64,000 nt of DNA, from assembly GCA_020354625.1 (NCBI GenBank), contig CP070651.1:1369633-1433632 (forward strand). Direction: 5' to 3'. Within the stretch, counting starts at the first letter, position 1, and each line of letters begins with the position of its first letter. The stretch comes from Trueperaceae bacterium. GTDB lineage: Bacteria > Deinococcota > Deinococci > Deinococcales > Trueperaceae. The translations under genes were made by a program, and so were the position numbers. Below, piece after piece: positions 37,257 through 48,073 of this stretch. The notes beneath the pieces are model-generated. The model ran no database searches and was not told where the DNA came from. It saw only the letters and a program-made list of their open reading frames with translations.

Positions 37257-38765
37257 TTATCCAGCCGTCACGATGAGATTTTCGGCAATCTTCGAACTCG
37301 AAAGCACACCCGGCAGACCGGCTCCAGGGTGGGTGCCGGCACCGACAAAGTAGAGATTTCCGAACTCCTCGCTACGGTTGTGTGGTCGGAACCAGGCCGA
37401 CTGGGTCAAGATCGGCTCCACGCTAAAGGCCGAACCCTGGAATGAATTGAGCGTATCTCGGAAGTGTAAGGGATCGATCACGTGCTCTGCCACGAGGTTT
37501 TCCTGTAAGTCCGGCAGGTAGTTTTGCTCGAGAAACTGCATGATAGCGTCGCGATAGGGCTTCCGGGCACGGTTCCAGTCGATACCTGATTTGAGGTTGG
37601 GGACAGGCGAGAGCACATAAAAGGCCTCGTGTCCTTCTGGTGCGAGGCTGGTGTCGGTGATCGTCGGCATGTGTAGGTAGAGGCTAAAGTCGTTGGCCAG
37701 CTCGCCATTGTTGTGGAAGATATCTTTGAGAAGACCCCGGTAACGTGGACCCAGGATGATGTTGTGGTGCTTGAGTTTGGAGTCCAAGTACCGCTTCTTG
37801 GTTCCGAAGTAGATCACAAAGAGGCTCATGGCGTAGCGGATCCGTTCGAGTCGCCGATCGGTATATTTTCGCCGGTACCGGGCCGGAATCATATGTTTGT
37901 AGGTATAGGCGACCTCTGCGTTGCTGATGATTACGTCGGCTTCATGCACGCTTCCGTCTTTGAGACGGACGCCCCTCACGCGATTTTTCCCCCGCTGTCC
38001 GGTTACGGTTCGCTCTTCCACCAAGATCTCATCCACTTCCGCGTTGAGGCGAACCGCTCCACCCAGCTCTTTGATGAGCCGGCCGAAGGCGTTGACCAGG
38101 GCTCCGGTACCCCCTTTTGCGTACCAGACTCCCCACTCGCGCTCGAGGTAGTGAATCAGGGCGTAAATCGAGGTGGTGTCGAAGGGATTTCCGCCTACGA
38201 GTAGCGGATGGAAGGTGAATACTTGGCGTAAGAAATCGTCTTGGATAAACCCGGACACATACCGGTACACACTCTTGTAAGACTGTAATCGCAAAAGGTC
38301 GGGGACGATTTTCAACATGTCCCAGAGGCTGAGAAAGGGGGTGTCGGACAACTCGACAAAGCCCTTGTCGAAGATCGCTTTGGTAGTGTGCAGAAAGTTG
38401 AGATAGCCGCGCTTGTCCTCGGGGTTGCGCTTATCGATCTCCGAGAGGATAAAAGCTTCATCGTCGTTGTAGTCGAAGTGCCGCCCGTTGTGATCGAAGA
38501 TGCGATAGAACGGCTCACACGGTACGAACTCGATATAGTCTTCCCGGCGTTTGCCAGCCTGCTGCCAGATTTCGTCGAACAGAAACGGTGCGGTGATGAT
38601 GGTCGGTCCGCCATCGAAGGTAAAGCCGTTTTTCTCGTATACGTAAGCGCGCCCGCCGAGCTTGTCGCGCTTTTCAAAGATCTCCACCTCATACCCTGCA
38701 GCGGCGAGGCGGGCAGCTGCTCCCAAACCTCCGAAGCCGGAACCGATGATGATGATCTTCTTCAC
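37257..38765 (-). CDS. crtI: Phytoene desaturase (carotenoid)
   Basis: The 502-residue FAD enzyme starts [40 protein letters not shown], the dinucleotide-binding motif of CrtI, and ends [27 protein letters not shown], the CrtI C-terminal flavin motif. It converts phytoene to lycopene or a related desaturated carotene at the membrane. The start is a GTG with TATACT ending seven bases upstream and no Shine-Dalgarno sequence. No other carotenoid gene is in the window. A related carotene oxygenase or isomerase is a lesser possibility. Confidence 0.88.
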   Translation of the reverse strand: MKKIIIIGSGFGGLGAAARLAAAGYEVEIFEKRDKLGGRAYVYEKNGFTFDGGPTIITAPFLFDEIWQQAGKRREDYIEFVPCEPFYRIFDHNGRHFDYNDDEAFILSEIDKRNPEDKRGYLNFLHTTKAIFDKGFVELSDTPFLSLWDMLKIVPDLLRLQSYKSVYRYVSGFIQDDFLRQVFTFHPLLVGGNPFDTTSIYALIHYLEREWGVWYAKGGTGALVNAFGRLIKELGGAVRLNAEVDEILVEERTVTGQRGKNRVRGVRLKDGSVHEADVIISNAEVAYTYKHMIPARYRRKYTDRRLERIRYAMSLFVIYFGTKKRYLDSKLKHHNIILGPRYRGLLKDIFHNNGELANDFSLYLHMPTITDTSLAPEGHEAFYVLSPVPNLKSGIDWNRARKPYRDAIMQFLEQNYLPDLQENLVAEHVIDPLHFRDTLNSFQGSAFSVEPILTQSAWFRPHNRSEEFGNLYFVGAGTHPGAGLPGVLSSSKIAENLIVTAG

Positions 38766-38772
38766 GCCTGCG

Positions 38773-38778
38773 AGTATA
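38773..38778 (-). promoter_or_regulatory. -10 box TATACT, crtI
   Basis: TATACT on the minus strand ends seven bases before the crtI GTG start; no TTGACA-like -35 box is at normal distance. Confidence 0.5.
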
Positions 38779-38835
38779 CGTTTGTCCCGAAGGCAGTACG
38801 GTGGTTCTCGGCTACACTCGATCCGCTCGAGCTGG

Positions 38836-38841
38836 TAAGCT
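38836..38841 (+). promoter_or_regulatory. -10 box TAAGCT, membrane protein gene
   Basis: TAAGCT ends seven bases before the ATG at 38849. It lies back to back with the crtI promoter in an 83-base divergent gap. Confidence 0.4.
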
Positions 38842-38848
38842 ACTAGGC

Positions 38849-39355
38849 ATGAACAGGCAATTCCGTCGCGCTCAGGCCAAACAGGACAAGAAAGTAGAGC
38901 GCGAAAAAGACCGGCGAAAATCCGAGCGCCGGGCCCGTCTTCAGTCGGTACGGCAACGGCGTCGCCGCACCACCAAGCCGAGTAGTGATACTCCCGCGAA
39001 GCCGCGCGGTCGCCTCCCCGGTCGTTTCTCCGGTGCCCTCATGATCGCCACGGTCGTCTTTATCGTGTTGCAATCTGCTGTTCCTCCTCCCGAACAGACG
39101 GCGGTGAACAGCGCGATCAGCGCCGGCTTTTACCTGTTGCTGGCCTACTTCATGATGTTATGGCTCCTGCGCCGCTCAACGGAGCGGGCCTTCGTGATGA
39201 CGATCATCGCCGGGGTGATGCTCGCCTTCGGGGCCGAACTCGGTAAGCTTTTCCGCCCAGAGTACAGTGCCGACTACCTCATGCTGGCGCTTATCGTCCC
39301 CGGTCTGCTCCTCGGAGCGCTCTTGGGCAGGTTGGTGTTTTATAACAGCCCGTAA
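38849..39355 (+). CDS. Small membrane protein with basic N-terminus
   Basis: The 168-residue protein begins [32 protein letters not shown], a strongly basic cytosolic region of about 60 residues, followed by four predicted membrane helices (starting near [16 protein letters not shown]). The basic start resembles many short bacterial proteins of unknown function. No catalytic motif is seen. It is divergent from crtI. Upstream residues in the same frame are unlikely to be translated. Confidence 0.65.
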   Translation: MNRQFRRAQAKQDKKVEREKDRRKSERRARLQSVRQRRRRTTKPSSDTPAKPRGRLPGRFSGALMIATVVFIVLQSAVPPPEQTAVNSAISAGFYLLLAYFMMLWLLRRSTERAFVMTIIAGVMLAFGAELGKLFRPEYSADYLMLALIVPGLLLGALLGRLVFYNSP

Positions 39356-39401
39356 ACCGGCGCGGTTTTGTGATGCCAGGGCATCTCGACAAAATGCGCC
39401 A

Positions 39402-39524
39402 GGGTCATGAGTGATGCGTAATGAGTAATGCGTGGCTGATAGGCACAAGATGAAGTTGGACCGTTAACCTTCGAAGTACCCATCACCCATTACCCATCAC
39501 CCATTACCCATCACCAATCACCCA
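39402..39524. repeat. Inverted-repeat element, copy 1
   Basis: The left arm (39402-39434) is built from ATGAGTGATGCGTAATGAGTAAT-like units, and the right arm (39476-39524) from tandem CCCATCACCCATTA units, their reverse complement. The arms enclose about 40 bases. It lies between two convergent genes. Four more elements of this design occur in the window. Confidence 0.8.
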
Positions 39525-39558
39525 TATCTCGTTAGTGACATAATCGTCGGGCTGCTTT

Positions 39559-40830
39559 TCAATTGTCTCCAACAAAAATCCTCGTTTCCGGTTTAAACGC
39601 GGCCCACGCAAACCAGAGTGTGTTGTCGTGAACGATCGGGGTCAGTTGCGCCCCGCTGAGCTCGCCCTCAACGGCCCTACCCGAGAGGTTCCAACGGCTG
39701 CCCGTTTCGTTATCGACAAAACCCTCCTCGCGCCACTCGAATGTCAACACGCGGTCGGCGACGCTCCGGCTGAAAACACCTACTGCACCGATATCTCTAC
39801 CAGAGGCGATCGTATCGCTATTCAATGCGCTCGATGTTCCTACCTGCCAGAAAACCGTTACCGGTTCGTCGCCTACCTGGTCGTTGACGACGCGATCTTG
39901 CACCAGGATTTCGAAGGGATAGGCGACCGTTTCACCTCGTAAGTCGACACTGACCACTCGAGCCTTTGGTGGCAAGCGCCCATCGGTCATGCCTGGAAAT
40001 AGGAAGGGGGGGCTGTCCGCATCGTCATAGCCGACATACGGGTTGTTCCCATACGGCCTGCTGAACCCCGTGTCGCGTGAGAGCACACTGCCTTCCGGAA
40101 AGGTCTCTCGAAACTCGGCGAAGCTGATGATCTGTGCAGGGTAGTTGAGCAGTACCGTATCGGTCAGGGCACCGACATTTCCCTCTCCGAGGATTTGAGT
40201 CCAAAAGGTGCTCGTCTGGCTGTCGAACATGATCAGGTTGGAGTTGAAAAGGAGACCGGTGGTCCCGAAGGTTACTTCTACGCCCTTGACGAACTCGGGC
40301 ATCACGCCGTGTTGGAAGGTGTAGTGGTCGAAAAATTCCTCGTCGAGATCGACGAGAGAGGCGTTCGGGTTTTCAGCCACGACCGTGTCGAGAGCCTCTT
40401 GTGTGAGCGGAATACGTCGATCGAAAGCGATGGCGCTGTTGCAAAGGGGGCAGAAGGTGACCGCTACGGGAATCTCTCCGATGACATCGTTGGCGATCTC
40501 ATGGTAGGTGAGAATTTGCAGTGGGTATGCCCGTGACACTCCGTTGATCGACATTGCGACGACGGGTTCGCGGTCACTCAACCAGGCAGCTGCTTCCTCC
40601 TGAGACACGAACCTCGCCCCCGGAGTCGGTGTGGTCCAGCCGATCCAGTCCCCTTCGTGTCCTATAGAAGGAATCCCTTGGGGGACGGGGTTTCCACGAA
40701 GGATTTGGTCGAGGGGTATATTCGACTTTCCCGGGTCGACCCCGAGGAAGGTCTGTCTGCCCGTCTGGGCCAACGCAGCGCTCATAACTACCGACAACAG
40801 AACCGATATGGCGATTCCGACCTTTTTCAT
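39559..40830 (-). CDS. DUF3179-domain exported protein
   Basis: The 423-residue protein starts at an ATG with GGAGG four bases upstream and has a signal peptide MKKVGIAISVLLSVVMSAALAQ. The mature protein shows the DUF3179 signatures DWIGWTTPTPGARFVSQEEAAAWLSDREPVVAMSINGVSRAYPLQIL, VAVTFCPLCNSAIAFDR (CxxC) and TFWTQILGEG. The function of this family is unknown; its CPLC pair could bind metal or be redox active. It stands alone, divergent from ahcY. Confidence 0.85.
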   Translation of the reverse strand: MKKVGIAISVLLSVVMSAALAQTGRQTFLGVDPGKSNIPLDQILRGNPVPQGIPSIGHEGDWIGWTTPTPGARFVSQEEAAAWLSDREPVVAMSINGVSRAYPLQILTYHEIANDVIGEIPVAVTFCPLCNSAIAFDRRIPLTQEALDTVVAENPNASLVDLDEEFFDHYTFQHGVMPEFVKGVEVTFGTTGLLFNSNLIMFDSQTSTFWTQILGEGNVGALTDTVLLNYPAQIISFAEFRETFPEGSVLSRDTGFSRPYGNNPYVGYDDADSPPFLFPGMTDGRLPPKARVVSVDLRGETVAYPFEILVQDRVVNDQVGDEPVTVFWQVGTSSALNSDTIASGRDIGAVGVFSRSVADRVLTFEWREEGFVDNETGSRWNLSGRAVEGELSGAQLTPIVHDNTLWFAWAAFKPETRIFVGDN

Positions 40831-41181
40831 GATGCCTCCATCCATGCCCCAACCTTCATGTATGTTTGGATCGTGATCTGGTACTTCGAGTGAGGGTAGC
40901 AGTGGTCGGATTGCTTGTCCGTATCGGGTTTGACTTGGTACGCTTACCGGCGTGCCTTTGCCGTTACCCGAATGGAGGGTGGGTGTGAGGGTGCAGTGGG
41001 CCATCGTCTCTTGTGCTGGCGGCGCATCGCTCTGGAATACGAAACCATACGCCGAGCGTATCTTGACTCCCAGTGTGTTTGCGATAGTAAAGGTACGTTG
41101 AGAAATAGGGTCGGTCAAGAATCGGGGCGCAATTTTTTCAGATCCTGTGAAAGCAAGCCTTCAAACGAGGAGGAAGATCAG
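40831..41181. other. Divergent intergenic region, DUF3179 gene and ahcY
   Basis: This 351-base gap must hold promoters for both genes. ACGAGGAGG sits seven bases before the ahcY ATG. A run of six T near 41131 is followed by no clear hairpin. I looked for an S-adenosylhomocysteine riboswitch and saw no convincing match. Confidence 0.45.
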
Positions 41182-42453
41182 ATGACGACAGTTGGATCAG
41201 CAGGTGATGTCAAGGACCTCGCGCTGGCGGATGAGGGGAAGAAGCGTATCGATTGGGCCTTTCAAGAGATGCCCGTGTTGCAGCGCCTGCTCCATACCTT
41301 CGAACGCGAAAAACCCCTTGCCGGGGTTCGCTTGAGCGGTTGCCTGCACATCACCACAGAGACCGCCAATCTCGCTCGCGTGCTCACGGCCGGAGGTGCC
41401 GAACTCGTTTTGACCGCCAGCAACCCGTTGAGCACTCAAGACGATGTCGCGGCAGCGCTCGTGAAGCACTACGGTGTACCGACCTACGCGATCAAAGGGG
41501 AGTCGAACCAACTCTACTATCAACACCTCAACGCGGCCCTCGATCACCGGCCCCAGTTGACGATGGACGATGGAGCCGATCTCGTCAGCGAGATTCACAT
41601 GAATCGCCCCCAGCTTCTAGAAGAGATCGTTGGCGGGACCGAAGAGACGACGACAGGTGTAATCCGCCTGCGAGCCATGGCTGAAGATGGTGCCCTTAAG
41701 TTTCCGGTGGTGGCTGTAAACGATGCCATGACCAAGCACCTGTTCGACAACCGCTACGGAACCGGCCAGAGTACCTTGGATGGAATCATCCGGGCGACCA
41801 ATCTTCTGTTAGCCGGCAAGACGTTCACTGTCGCCGGTTATGGATGGTGTAGCCGCGGCATCGCCTCGCGGGCGCAGGGGCTCGGTGCCAACGTCATCGT
41901 GACCGAAGTCGATCCTTTGCGGGCACTCGAGGCCGTGATGGATGGATACCGCGTCCTTCCGATGCTCGAAGCCGCTGCTCAGTCAGACCTTATCGTCTCG
42001 GCGACGGGTGACAAGCACGTGCTCGACAAGGCTCACTTCGAGGTAATGAAGGACGGTTGCATGATCGCCAACTCTGGGCACTTCAACGTCGAGATCAACA
42101 TTCCCGCCCTCGAGGCTATGGCGGTCGATCGCCGCCAACCGCGGCCATTCGTGGAAGAGTTCGAGCTCTCCGATGGACGTAGCGTGCGGTTGTTGGCTGA
42201 GGGGCGCCTGGTGAACCTGGCTGCTGCGGAAGGACACCCCGCTGCTGTCATGGATATGAGTTTCGCCAATCAGGCGCTCTGTGCCCGCTATATGCTCCAA
42301 CACAGCGAGCAGCTCGAAAACCGAGTGTATACGGTTCCCCAAGAGATCGACCAGGAGATCGCACGCATCAAGCTCGAGGCCATGGGCATCGGGATCGATA
42401 CGTTGACCCCGGAGCAAGAGGTCTACCTCTCATCGTGGCAGGAGGGAACATAA
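41182..42453 (+). CDS. ahcY: Adenosylhomocysteinase
   Basis: The 423-residue NAD-dependent enzyme splits S-adenosylhomocysteine into adenosine and homocysteine, relieving inhibition of methyltransferases. Visible motifs are [62 protein letters not shown] and the NAD loop [14 protein letters not shown] near residue 220. The C-terminus is short ([16 protein letters not shown]), as in archaeal and Thermotoga-type enzymes, and lacks the long KPDHYRY tail. The reading frame extends upstream, but the Shine-Dalgarno sequence fixes the start at 41182. Confidence 0.95.
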   Translation: MTTVGSAGDVKDLALADEGKKRIDWAFQEMPVLQRLLHTFEREKPLAGVRLSGCLHITTETANLARVLTAGGAELVLTASNPLSTQDDVAAALVKHYGVPTYAIKGESNQLYYQHLNAALDHRPQLTMDDGADLVSEIHMNRPQLLEEIVGGTEETTTGVIRLRAMAEDGALKFPVVAVNDAMTKHLFDNRYGTGQSTLDGIIRATNLLLAGKTFTVAGYGWCSRGIASRAQGLGANVIVTEVDPLRALEAVMDGYRVLPMLEAAAQSDLIVSATGDKHVLDKAHFEVMKDGCMIANSGHFNVEINIPALEAMAVDRRQPRPFVEEFELSDGRSVRLLAEGRLVNLAAAEGHPAAVMDMSFANQALCARYMLQHSEQLENRVYTVPQEIDQEIARIKLEAMGIGIDTLTPEQEVYLSSWQEGT

Positions 42454-42460
42454 AGAACAC

Positions 42461-42600
42461 GGTAATGGGTGATGCGTAATGGGTAGTGCGTTGGTAATGA
42501 GCAGACGGCGAGTCTGGCTACACTCCAAACAAGGTGCTCGGGAGGCCGCCGATCAAAGCCTTCACGGTACCCATTACTCATCACCCATCACTCATTACCT
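42461..42600. repeat. Inverted-repeat element, copy 2
   Basis: The left arm (42461-42500) begins GGTAATGGGTGATGCGTAAT and the right arm (42567-42600) reads as its degenerate reverse complement, CCCATTACTCATCACCCATC. The central 66 bases differ from the other copies. It separates ahcY from mtnN. Confidence 0.8.
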
Positions 42601-42635
42601 CTCAGGCACCACGGTCTTCGTGCGGCACGTGTCGG

Positions 42636-42641
42636 TAGCGT
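42636..42641 (+). promoter_or_regulatory. -10-like box TAGCGT, mtnN
   Basis: TAGCGT ends six bases before the mtnN ATG; no Shine-Dalgarno sequence is present. It fits the TANNNT pattern but is a weak match by itself. Confidence 0.3.
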
Positions 42642-42647
42642 GATGTC

Positions 42648-43358
42648 ATGACCATAGGCATCCTAGGTGCCCTACCTGAAGAGGTGGAGCAGCTCAGAGA
42701 AGCGCTTGAAGATGGGGGCCGAGTGGCTGATGTCCCTTTTGAACTCTACCAGGGGCGTCTCGAAGGGCATCCCGTTCTCATCGCCCAGTGTGGTGTCGGC
42801 AAGGTAAATGCGGCCATGGTGACCCAGATGATGGTGCATCTAGGGGCCGAAGCGATCGTCTTTACCGGTGTGGCAGGTGCAATCGACCCAGAGCTGTCTG
42901 TGGGCGACCTGGTGATCAGTACCGAGGCGGTGCAGCACGACGTCGACGCTACGACACTCGGCTTCGAGGTGGGCCAGATTCCCTACGAATCCGTACGGTG
43001 TTGGCGGGCCGACGATACCCTTCGCCGGCTCGCTTCGGCCTCGGCGGCTGGATTCGATGGGGTGGCGGTGGTCGAAGGGAGGATCGCCTCGGGCGATCAG
43101 TTTGTAGCAGACCCCCAAAAAGTCGCCTGGCTTCGTGATGCCTTCGGAGCGGTGTGTGCCGAGATGGAGGGGGCGAGCGTAGCCCAAGTGTGCGCCAAGT
43201 GGGAGCTCCCGTTTGTGATCGTGCGCAGCATCAGCGACACGGCCGATCACGGTGCCGACGTCGATTTCCTTGAGTTCACACCGCTCGCGGCGGCTCGCGC
43301 CCGGCAGGTGGTCTTGGGCATATTGAGGGGGCTCGAGCCGAGTAGCAGTGGTTGCTAA
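42648..43358 (+). CDS. mtnN: 5'-methylthioadenosine/S-adenosylhomocysteine nucleosidase
   Basis: The 236-residue enzyme cleaves adenine from S-adenosylhomocysteine and methylthioadenosine. It starts MTIGILGALPEEVEQLREAL with the catalytic-loop Glu, has GVGKVNAAMVTQMMV, FTGVAGAIDPELSVGDLVISTEAVQHDVD, AEMEGASVAQVC with the ribose-binding Glu, and VRSISDTADHGADVDF with the catalytic Asp. It lies next to ahcY, so two different enzymes for the same product are neighbours. Confidence 0.94.
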   Translation: MTIGILGALPEEVEQLREALEDGGRVADVPFELYQGRLEGHPVLIAQCGVGKVNAAMVTQMMVHLGAEAIVFTGVAGAIDPELSVGDLVISTEAVQHDVDATTLGFEVGQIPYESVRCWRADDTLRRLASASAAGFDGVAVVEGRIASGDQFVADPQKVAWLRDAFGAVCAEMEGASVAQVCAKWELPFVIVRSISDTADHGADVDFLEFTPLAAARARQVVLGILRGLEPSSSGC

Positions 43359-43798
43359 CTTCTCCTGAAGCGACGTGGAGCGTATTGAGAGACGAGGCGA
43401 GCAGGATTCTGCCGAGAAATGTTTGATTCATCTTGGCCGAGGTGCCGGATAAGGTTGTTGGCATGCCTAAGCGTAGAGAGGCTCGGATGGTCGGTTCGGT
43501 CAAACGGTTGACTCCGTGTCTTTTGGGTTCACACGATGAAGGCCTAATGACTGAACGCTTGGAATCGAGCGCATATTCATGCCAGAGCCGTTCTGGTTGA
43601 AAAAAACTACCGAGGCACATGTTGCGCGTAACGTACAATAGAGGCTGTATACAGGCGCTATGCTTGGGAAGTAAGGACTTCATTGGGGGAGTCATGTCAG
43701 GGGAACGACAGGGGTAGATTCCCCGGCGCAAGGTAAAGATCATGATGTGTAAGGTGGTGAGGTAAACGCCACGGCCGCGAGAGAGGAGCCACCAAGAG
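43359..43798. other. Long upstream region of aceE
   Basis: No gene is supported in this 440-base stretch. A perfect 10-base palindrome, CTGTATACAG, lies at 43645-43654, about 145 bases before aceE, and a TACAAT hexamer at 43634-43639 could be a -10 box, though no matching -35 box is seen. A regulated promoter of the pyruvate dehydrogenase operon is the likely content. Confidence 0.4.
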
Positions 43799-46522
43799 AT
43801 GGTTGACGTACTTGATGAGATTCTTAACCTAGATAGGTCGCAACTCGAACCAGAGGAGCTCAAAGCGCTCAACCAGATCGAGATGCGTGAGTGGCTCGAA
43901 TCGCTCGACTACGTGCTGGCGAGCGGTGGACCAGGCCGTGTGATGGAGATCCTGGAGCGGCTCGAGACGCATGCCCACCGCTACGGGGTCAAGATCCCCT
44001 TTACGGCACAGACCCCCTACATCAATACGATTGCGCCGGGAGAGGAGCCGGATTACCCGGGGAACTGGGAGATCGAGCAGAAGCTCCGGCACTTTCTACG
44101 TTGGAACGCGATGGCGATGGTCGTCAGGGCCAACAAGCTTTCGGACGCAATCGGTGGGCACATCTCTACCTACGCTTCGGCGGCGACTCTCTATGAAGTG
44201 GGTTTCAACCACTTCTTTCGTGGCCACGATGCGGGTGTCGATGCAGACATTATCTATTTTCAGGGACATGCCAGCCCGGGCATCTATGCTCGTTCTTACC
44301 TCGAGCGGCGTTTGGACGTAGAGCATCTGCGCAACTTCCGGCGCGAGCTTCAAGAGGCACCGGGCTTATCGAGCTATCCACACCCTTGGCTCATGCCCGA
44401 TTATTGGGAGTTTCCGACCGTATCGATGGGGCTCGGCCCTATCATGTCGATCTATCAGGCACGTTTCAACCGGTACCTCGAGGATCGGAACCTGAAATCG
44501 AAAGGGGATGGCAAGGTTTGGACCTTTGTGGGGGATGGAGAAACGGATGAACCCGAAACGCTCGGAGCCATCCGTCTCGCAGCGCGCGAAGAACTCGACA
44601 ATCTTATCTGGGTCATCAATTGCAACCTTCAGCGGCTCGACGGTCCCGTTCATGGCAACGGCCAGATCATACAAGAGCTCGAGGCGATGTTCCGTGGGGC
44701 TGGGTGGAATGTGCTCAAGATCTGTTGGGGTCGCTATTGGGATGAGCTCTTGGCCAAAGATACCCAAGGCGTCCTGGTGGAACGCTTCAGCAAGTTGGTC
44801 GACGGTGAGTCGCAGCGTTATGCGGCTTTCGGTGGGGCCGAGTTGCGCGAGAACTTTTTCAACACGCCCGAACTCAAGGAATTGATTGCCGACTGGAGCG
44901 ATGACGACGTGGCCAAGCTCAATCGCGGTGGTCACGATCCTATCAAGATCTACGCTGCCTATAAACGGGCGGTGGAGCACCGCGGGCAGCCGACGGTGAT
45001 CCTTGCGCGGACCGTGAAGGGCTATGGTCTCGGGGAGTCTGGCGAGGGCAAGAATATTACCCATCAACAGAAGAAGCTCAACGAGGATGAGCTCAAGGCT
45101 TTCCGTGACAGGTTCAAGATCCCGATCAGCGATGAGGAGATCGGTCAGTTTCCCTTCTATCGCCCAGCTGAGGACAGCGAGGAGTACCGTTACTTGATGG
45201 GACGGCGAGAGGCGTTGGGTGGTCCCTTGCCTGCGCGTCGTGTCAAAGCCGATCCCCTGCCCCCTCCGACCGAAGAGAGCTTCGAAGAGTTTATGGCGGG
45301 CACGGCAGATCGTGAGGTCTCTACCACGATGGTGTTCGTCTCCATCCTCCGCAAGATTTTGCGTGATGATGCCTGGTCGAAGCTGGTAGTTCCGATCATC
45401 CCAGATGAAGCGCGCACCTTCGGTATGGAGGCCCTCTTCAGGCAGATCGGTATCTATTCGCATGTTGGCCAGCTCTACGAACCTGTTGACAGCGACAACC
45501 TGCTCTACTACAAGGAGTCGAAAGACGGTCAGATCCTCGAGGAGGGGATTACCGAGGCCGGCTCGATGTCTTCGTTTCTGGCTGCCGGTACGGCGTATGC
45601 TACCCACGGTGTGAACACGATTCCCTTCTTTATCTACTACTCGATGTTCGGCATGCAGCGCGTCGGTGATTTGATGTGGCTGGCGGGAGATATTCGTGCC
45701 AAAGGGTTTTTGATCGGTGCGACGGCCGGCCGGACGACTCTGGCGGGTGAAGGGCTGCAGCACCAGGACGGCCACAGTCACGTTTTGGCCTATCCTATTC
45801 CCAACCTCAGGGCGTACGATCCGAGCTTCGCCTTCGAGATGGCGATCATCATCCGTGAGGGCATGCGCCGTATGTACCAAGAACAAGAAGATCTGTTCTA
45901 CTATCTCACGGTGGGCAACGAGAACTATCTGATGCCGTCAGCGCCCGATCATCTAAGCCGGGATGCCCTCATCGAGGGTGTGCTTCGGGGTCTCTACCTG
46001 TTCAAGCCCTCGCCTAGAAAAAGGAGCAAGCTCCGCGCCCAACTCTTCGGTAGCGGTGCCATCATGAACGAGGTTTTGAAAGCACAGAAGCTGCTCGAGG
46101 AATATAAGGTTGCGGCCGATGTGTGGAGTGTGACCAGCTATAAAGAGCTTCACCGCGATGCGCTCGAGATCGAACGTTGGAACCGCCTCCATCCAGCGGA
46201 ACCGCCGCGAACCTCCTTTGTCTTCGATCAACTCGAAGAGGCCAAGGGGGTGTTCGTAGCGGCTTCTGACTATCTAAAGATTCTCCCGGATGCCCTGGCC
46301 CGTCACTTGCCGAGGCCGATGGTTGCCTTGGGGACCGATGGGTTTGGACGTAGCGAGGCCCGTGAGGAGTTACGCGATTTTTTCGAGGTCGATGCCAGAT
46401 ATATTGCGCTTGCGACCCTCCAGGCCCTTCTGCACGAAGGATCGGTGGATGCTGAACTTGTGAATCGGGCGATGGCTGCCTGGGGGATCGATCCGGACAA
46501 AAAGAACCCTTACCGGGTGTAG
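43799..46522 (+). CDS. aceE: Pyruvate dehydrogenase E1 component, homodimeric type
   Basis: The 907-residue thiamine-diphosphate enzyme decarboxylates pyruvate and passes the acetyl group to E2. It has [24 protein letters not shown] near residue 117, the cofactor motif [19 protein letters not shown] through [21 protein letters not shown] at 242-285, and [28 protein letters not shown] near 640. It is of the single-chain AceE type, slightly longer than E. coli AceE. GGAG lies upstream of the ATG. aceF follows after 46 bases. Confidence 0.96.
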   Translation: MVDVLDEILNLDRSQLEPEELKALNQIEMREWLESLDYVLASGGPGRVMEILERLETHAHRYGVKIPFTAQTPYINTIAPGEEPDYPGNWEIEQKLRHFLRWNAMAMVVRANKLSDAIGGHISTYASAATLYEVGFNHFFRGHDAGVDADIIYFQGHASPGIYARSYLERRLDVEHLRNFRRELQEAPGLSSYPHPWLMPDYWEFPTVSMGLGPIMSIYQARFNRYLEDRNLKSKGDGKVWTFVGDGETDEPETLGAIRLAAREELDNLIWVINCNLQRLDGPVHGNGQIIQELEAMFRGAGWNVLKICWGRYWDELLAKDTQGVLVERFSKLVDGESQRYAAFGGAELRENFFNTPELKELIADWSDDDVAKLNRGGHDPIKIYAAYKRAVEHRGQPTVILARTVKGYGLGESGEGKNITHQQKKLNEDELKAFRDRFKIPISDEEIGQFPFYRPAEDSEEYRYLMGRREALGGPLPARRVKADPLPPPTEESFEEFMAGTADREVSTTMVFVSILRKILRDDAWSKLVVPIIPDEARTFGMEALFRQIGIYSHVGQLYEPVDSDNLLYYKESKDGQILEEGITEAGSMSSFLAAGTAYATHGVNTIPFFIYYSMFGMQRVGDLMWLAGDIRAKGFLIGATAGRTTLAGEGLQHQDGHSHVLAYPIPNLRAYDPSFAFEMAIIIREGMRRMYQEQEDLFYYLTVGNENYLMPSAPDHLSRDALIEGVLRGLYLFKPSPRKRSKLRAQLFGSGAIMNEVLKAQKLLEEYKVAADVWSVTSYKELHRDALEIERWNRLHPAEPPRTSFVFDQLEEAKGVFVAASDYLKILPDALARHLPRPMVALGTDGFGRSEAREELRDFFEVDARYIALATLQALLHEGSVDAELVNRAMAAWGIDPDKKNPYRV

Positions 46523-46568
46523 CGGATCGAGCGGGTATAGACAGAAACGATCAGGAAGGGGAACGTGC

Positions 46569-47873
46569 GTGGCAACCGAATTTAGACTCCCAGAGGTTGG
46601 TGAGGGGATCGAAGTGGGTACCGTTGTCGGTATCCTCGTATCGGTAGGTGACAAGATCTCCGTGGATCAACCTGTTTTGGAGCTCGAGACGGATAAGGCG
46701 GTGATCGAGGTCCCGTCTTCGGTGGGTGGCGTGATCCAATCTATAGATGTCGATGAAAATGACGAGGTGAGCATCGGACAAGTCATTTTGCGGGTGGGTG
46801 ATGCTTCGCATGAAGTGGTGGGGGAGACGACGGAACCGGATGCCGAGACACCTTCAGCTCCAACGGAGAAAGAAGTGATCGAACCTTCGACACCGCTGCC
46901 GCCTACGCCAACGAGCGAAGCCCCCGATGTGCCCGTCCCGGTCCCTTCTGCCGAGCGCACGCTCGTCCCGGCTGCACCTTCGGTGAGGCGTTTGGCAAGA
47001 GAGCTAGGGGTCGATATCCATGAGGTAGTAGGGAGCGGCATTCTCGGCCGGATCTCTATTCAGGATGTGGTCGCTTACGCAGAGGGAGGGGTGCCCTCAC
47101 CGGTTGGGAGTAGGGCTATTCCCACAACGCTCCTTGCGCCTCCCTTGCCCGACTTCGAAAAGTATGGAGACGTCGAGCGTAGGCCGATGAGTGGTATTCG
47201 CAAGGCTACCGTGCGTGCGATGACGACCGCTTGGGCAACAGTGCCCATGGTCACGCACTTCGACAAGGCAGATATCACCGAGTTCGAGGCGTTGCGCAAA
47301 CGGTATCAACCAAAGGCCGAACAGCTCTCGGTCAAGCTTACGCCCACCGCCATGATTGTGAACGTAGTGGCGGCTGCCTTACGCAAGTTCCCGGATTTCA
47401 ACTCCAGTATCGATGTGGAGAAGAACGAAATCGTGGCTAAGCGCTACGTCAATGTGGGGGTGGCGGTCGATACAGATCACGGTCTTTTGGTTCCGGTCAT
47501 CAAGCATGCCGATCGGCGGAGCGTCATCGATCTGGCCAGAGAGCTCGGCGAGCTAGCCGAGCGGGCTCGAGCTCGAAAACTCTCCCCAGAAGATATGCAG
47601 GGGGGAAACTTCAGCGTTTCCAATCTCGGTGGTATCGGTGGAAGTGGGTTCACTCCGATCGTGAACCCGCCTGATGTCGCCATCCTGGGCGTGGCTCGCG
47701 CGAGTTATGAGCCGGTATACAACCGAGGGACGGCTGAGTTCGAGGCCCGTCTGATGATGCCGTTGGCCCTAAGCTACGATCACCGCCTCATCGATGGGGC
47801 ATCGGCTGCACGGTTTCTCCGCTGGATCTGTAACGCAATCGAGGATCCCTTCCTGCTCATGCTAGAGGGTTGA
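46569..47873 (+). CDS. aceF: Pyruvate dehydrogenase E2 (dihydrolipoyl acetyltransferase)
   Basis: The 434-residue E2 has one lipoyl domain (residues 1-77; lipoyl lysine K43 in [12 protein letters not shown]), a Pro/Thr/Ser-rich linker (about 90-135), a peripheral-subunit-binding domain ([31 protein letters not shown], 139-170) and a catalytic domain ending with H405 and D409-G410 in [16 protein letters not shown]. It takes the acetyl group from E1 to coenzyme A. The GTG start has AGGAAGGGG upstream. No E3 gene follows here. Confidence 0.95.
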   Translation: MATEFRLPEVGEGIEVGTVVGILVSVGDKISVDQPVLELETDKAVIEVPSSVGGVIQSIDVDENDEVSIGQVILRVGDASHEVVGETTEPDAETPSAPTEKEVIEPSTPLPPTPTSEAPDVPVPVPSAERTLVPAAPSVRRLARELGVDIHEVVGSGILGRISIQDVVAYAEGGVPSPVGSRAIPTTLLAPPLPDFEKYGDVERRPMSGIRKATVRAMTTAWATVPMVTHFDKADITEFEALRKRYQPKAEQLSVKLTPTAMIVNVVAAALRKFPDFNSSIDVEKNEIVAKRYVNVGVAVDTDHGLLVPVIKHADRRSVIDLARELGELAERARARKLSPEDMQGGNFSVSNLGGIGGSGFTPIVNPPDVAILGVARASYEPVYNRGTAEFEARLMMPLALSYDHRLIDGASAARFLRWICNAIEDPFLLMLEG

Positions 47874-48073
47874 GACCCGACTCTTCTTCGAAGCGCGGTA
47901 CGGTCGAGCATGAGCTGCCGTGATACGATATGAGCGTAAGTCCTCGTTGGAGGTTGCGCCCATAATAGAGAGCCATTTCGCTTCATCGTTCGGTTTTGCA
48001 GAGGGTGTATCTCCGGTCGAGCGCCGGGCTTTTATCTGTGGTCGGGGAGTTGCGGTATACGCTGGAGACGAAA

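Noticed and set aside
39476-39524. Tandem CCCATCACCCATTA units resembling a CRISPR array
   Set aside because: Units are under 15 bases without spacers, and there are no cas genes; they form one arm of an inverted repeat.
41000-41181. S-adenosylhomocysteine riboswitch before ahcY
   Set aside because: The position would be natural, but I could not find the expected conserved core or pairing.
44366-45886. Open frame of 506 codons on the minus strand inside aceE
   Set aside because: AceE motifs are intact throughout on the plus strand; the antisense frame has no domain and no start signal.
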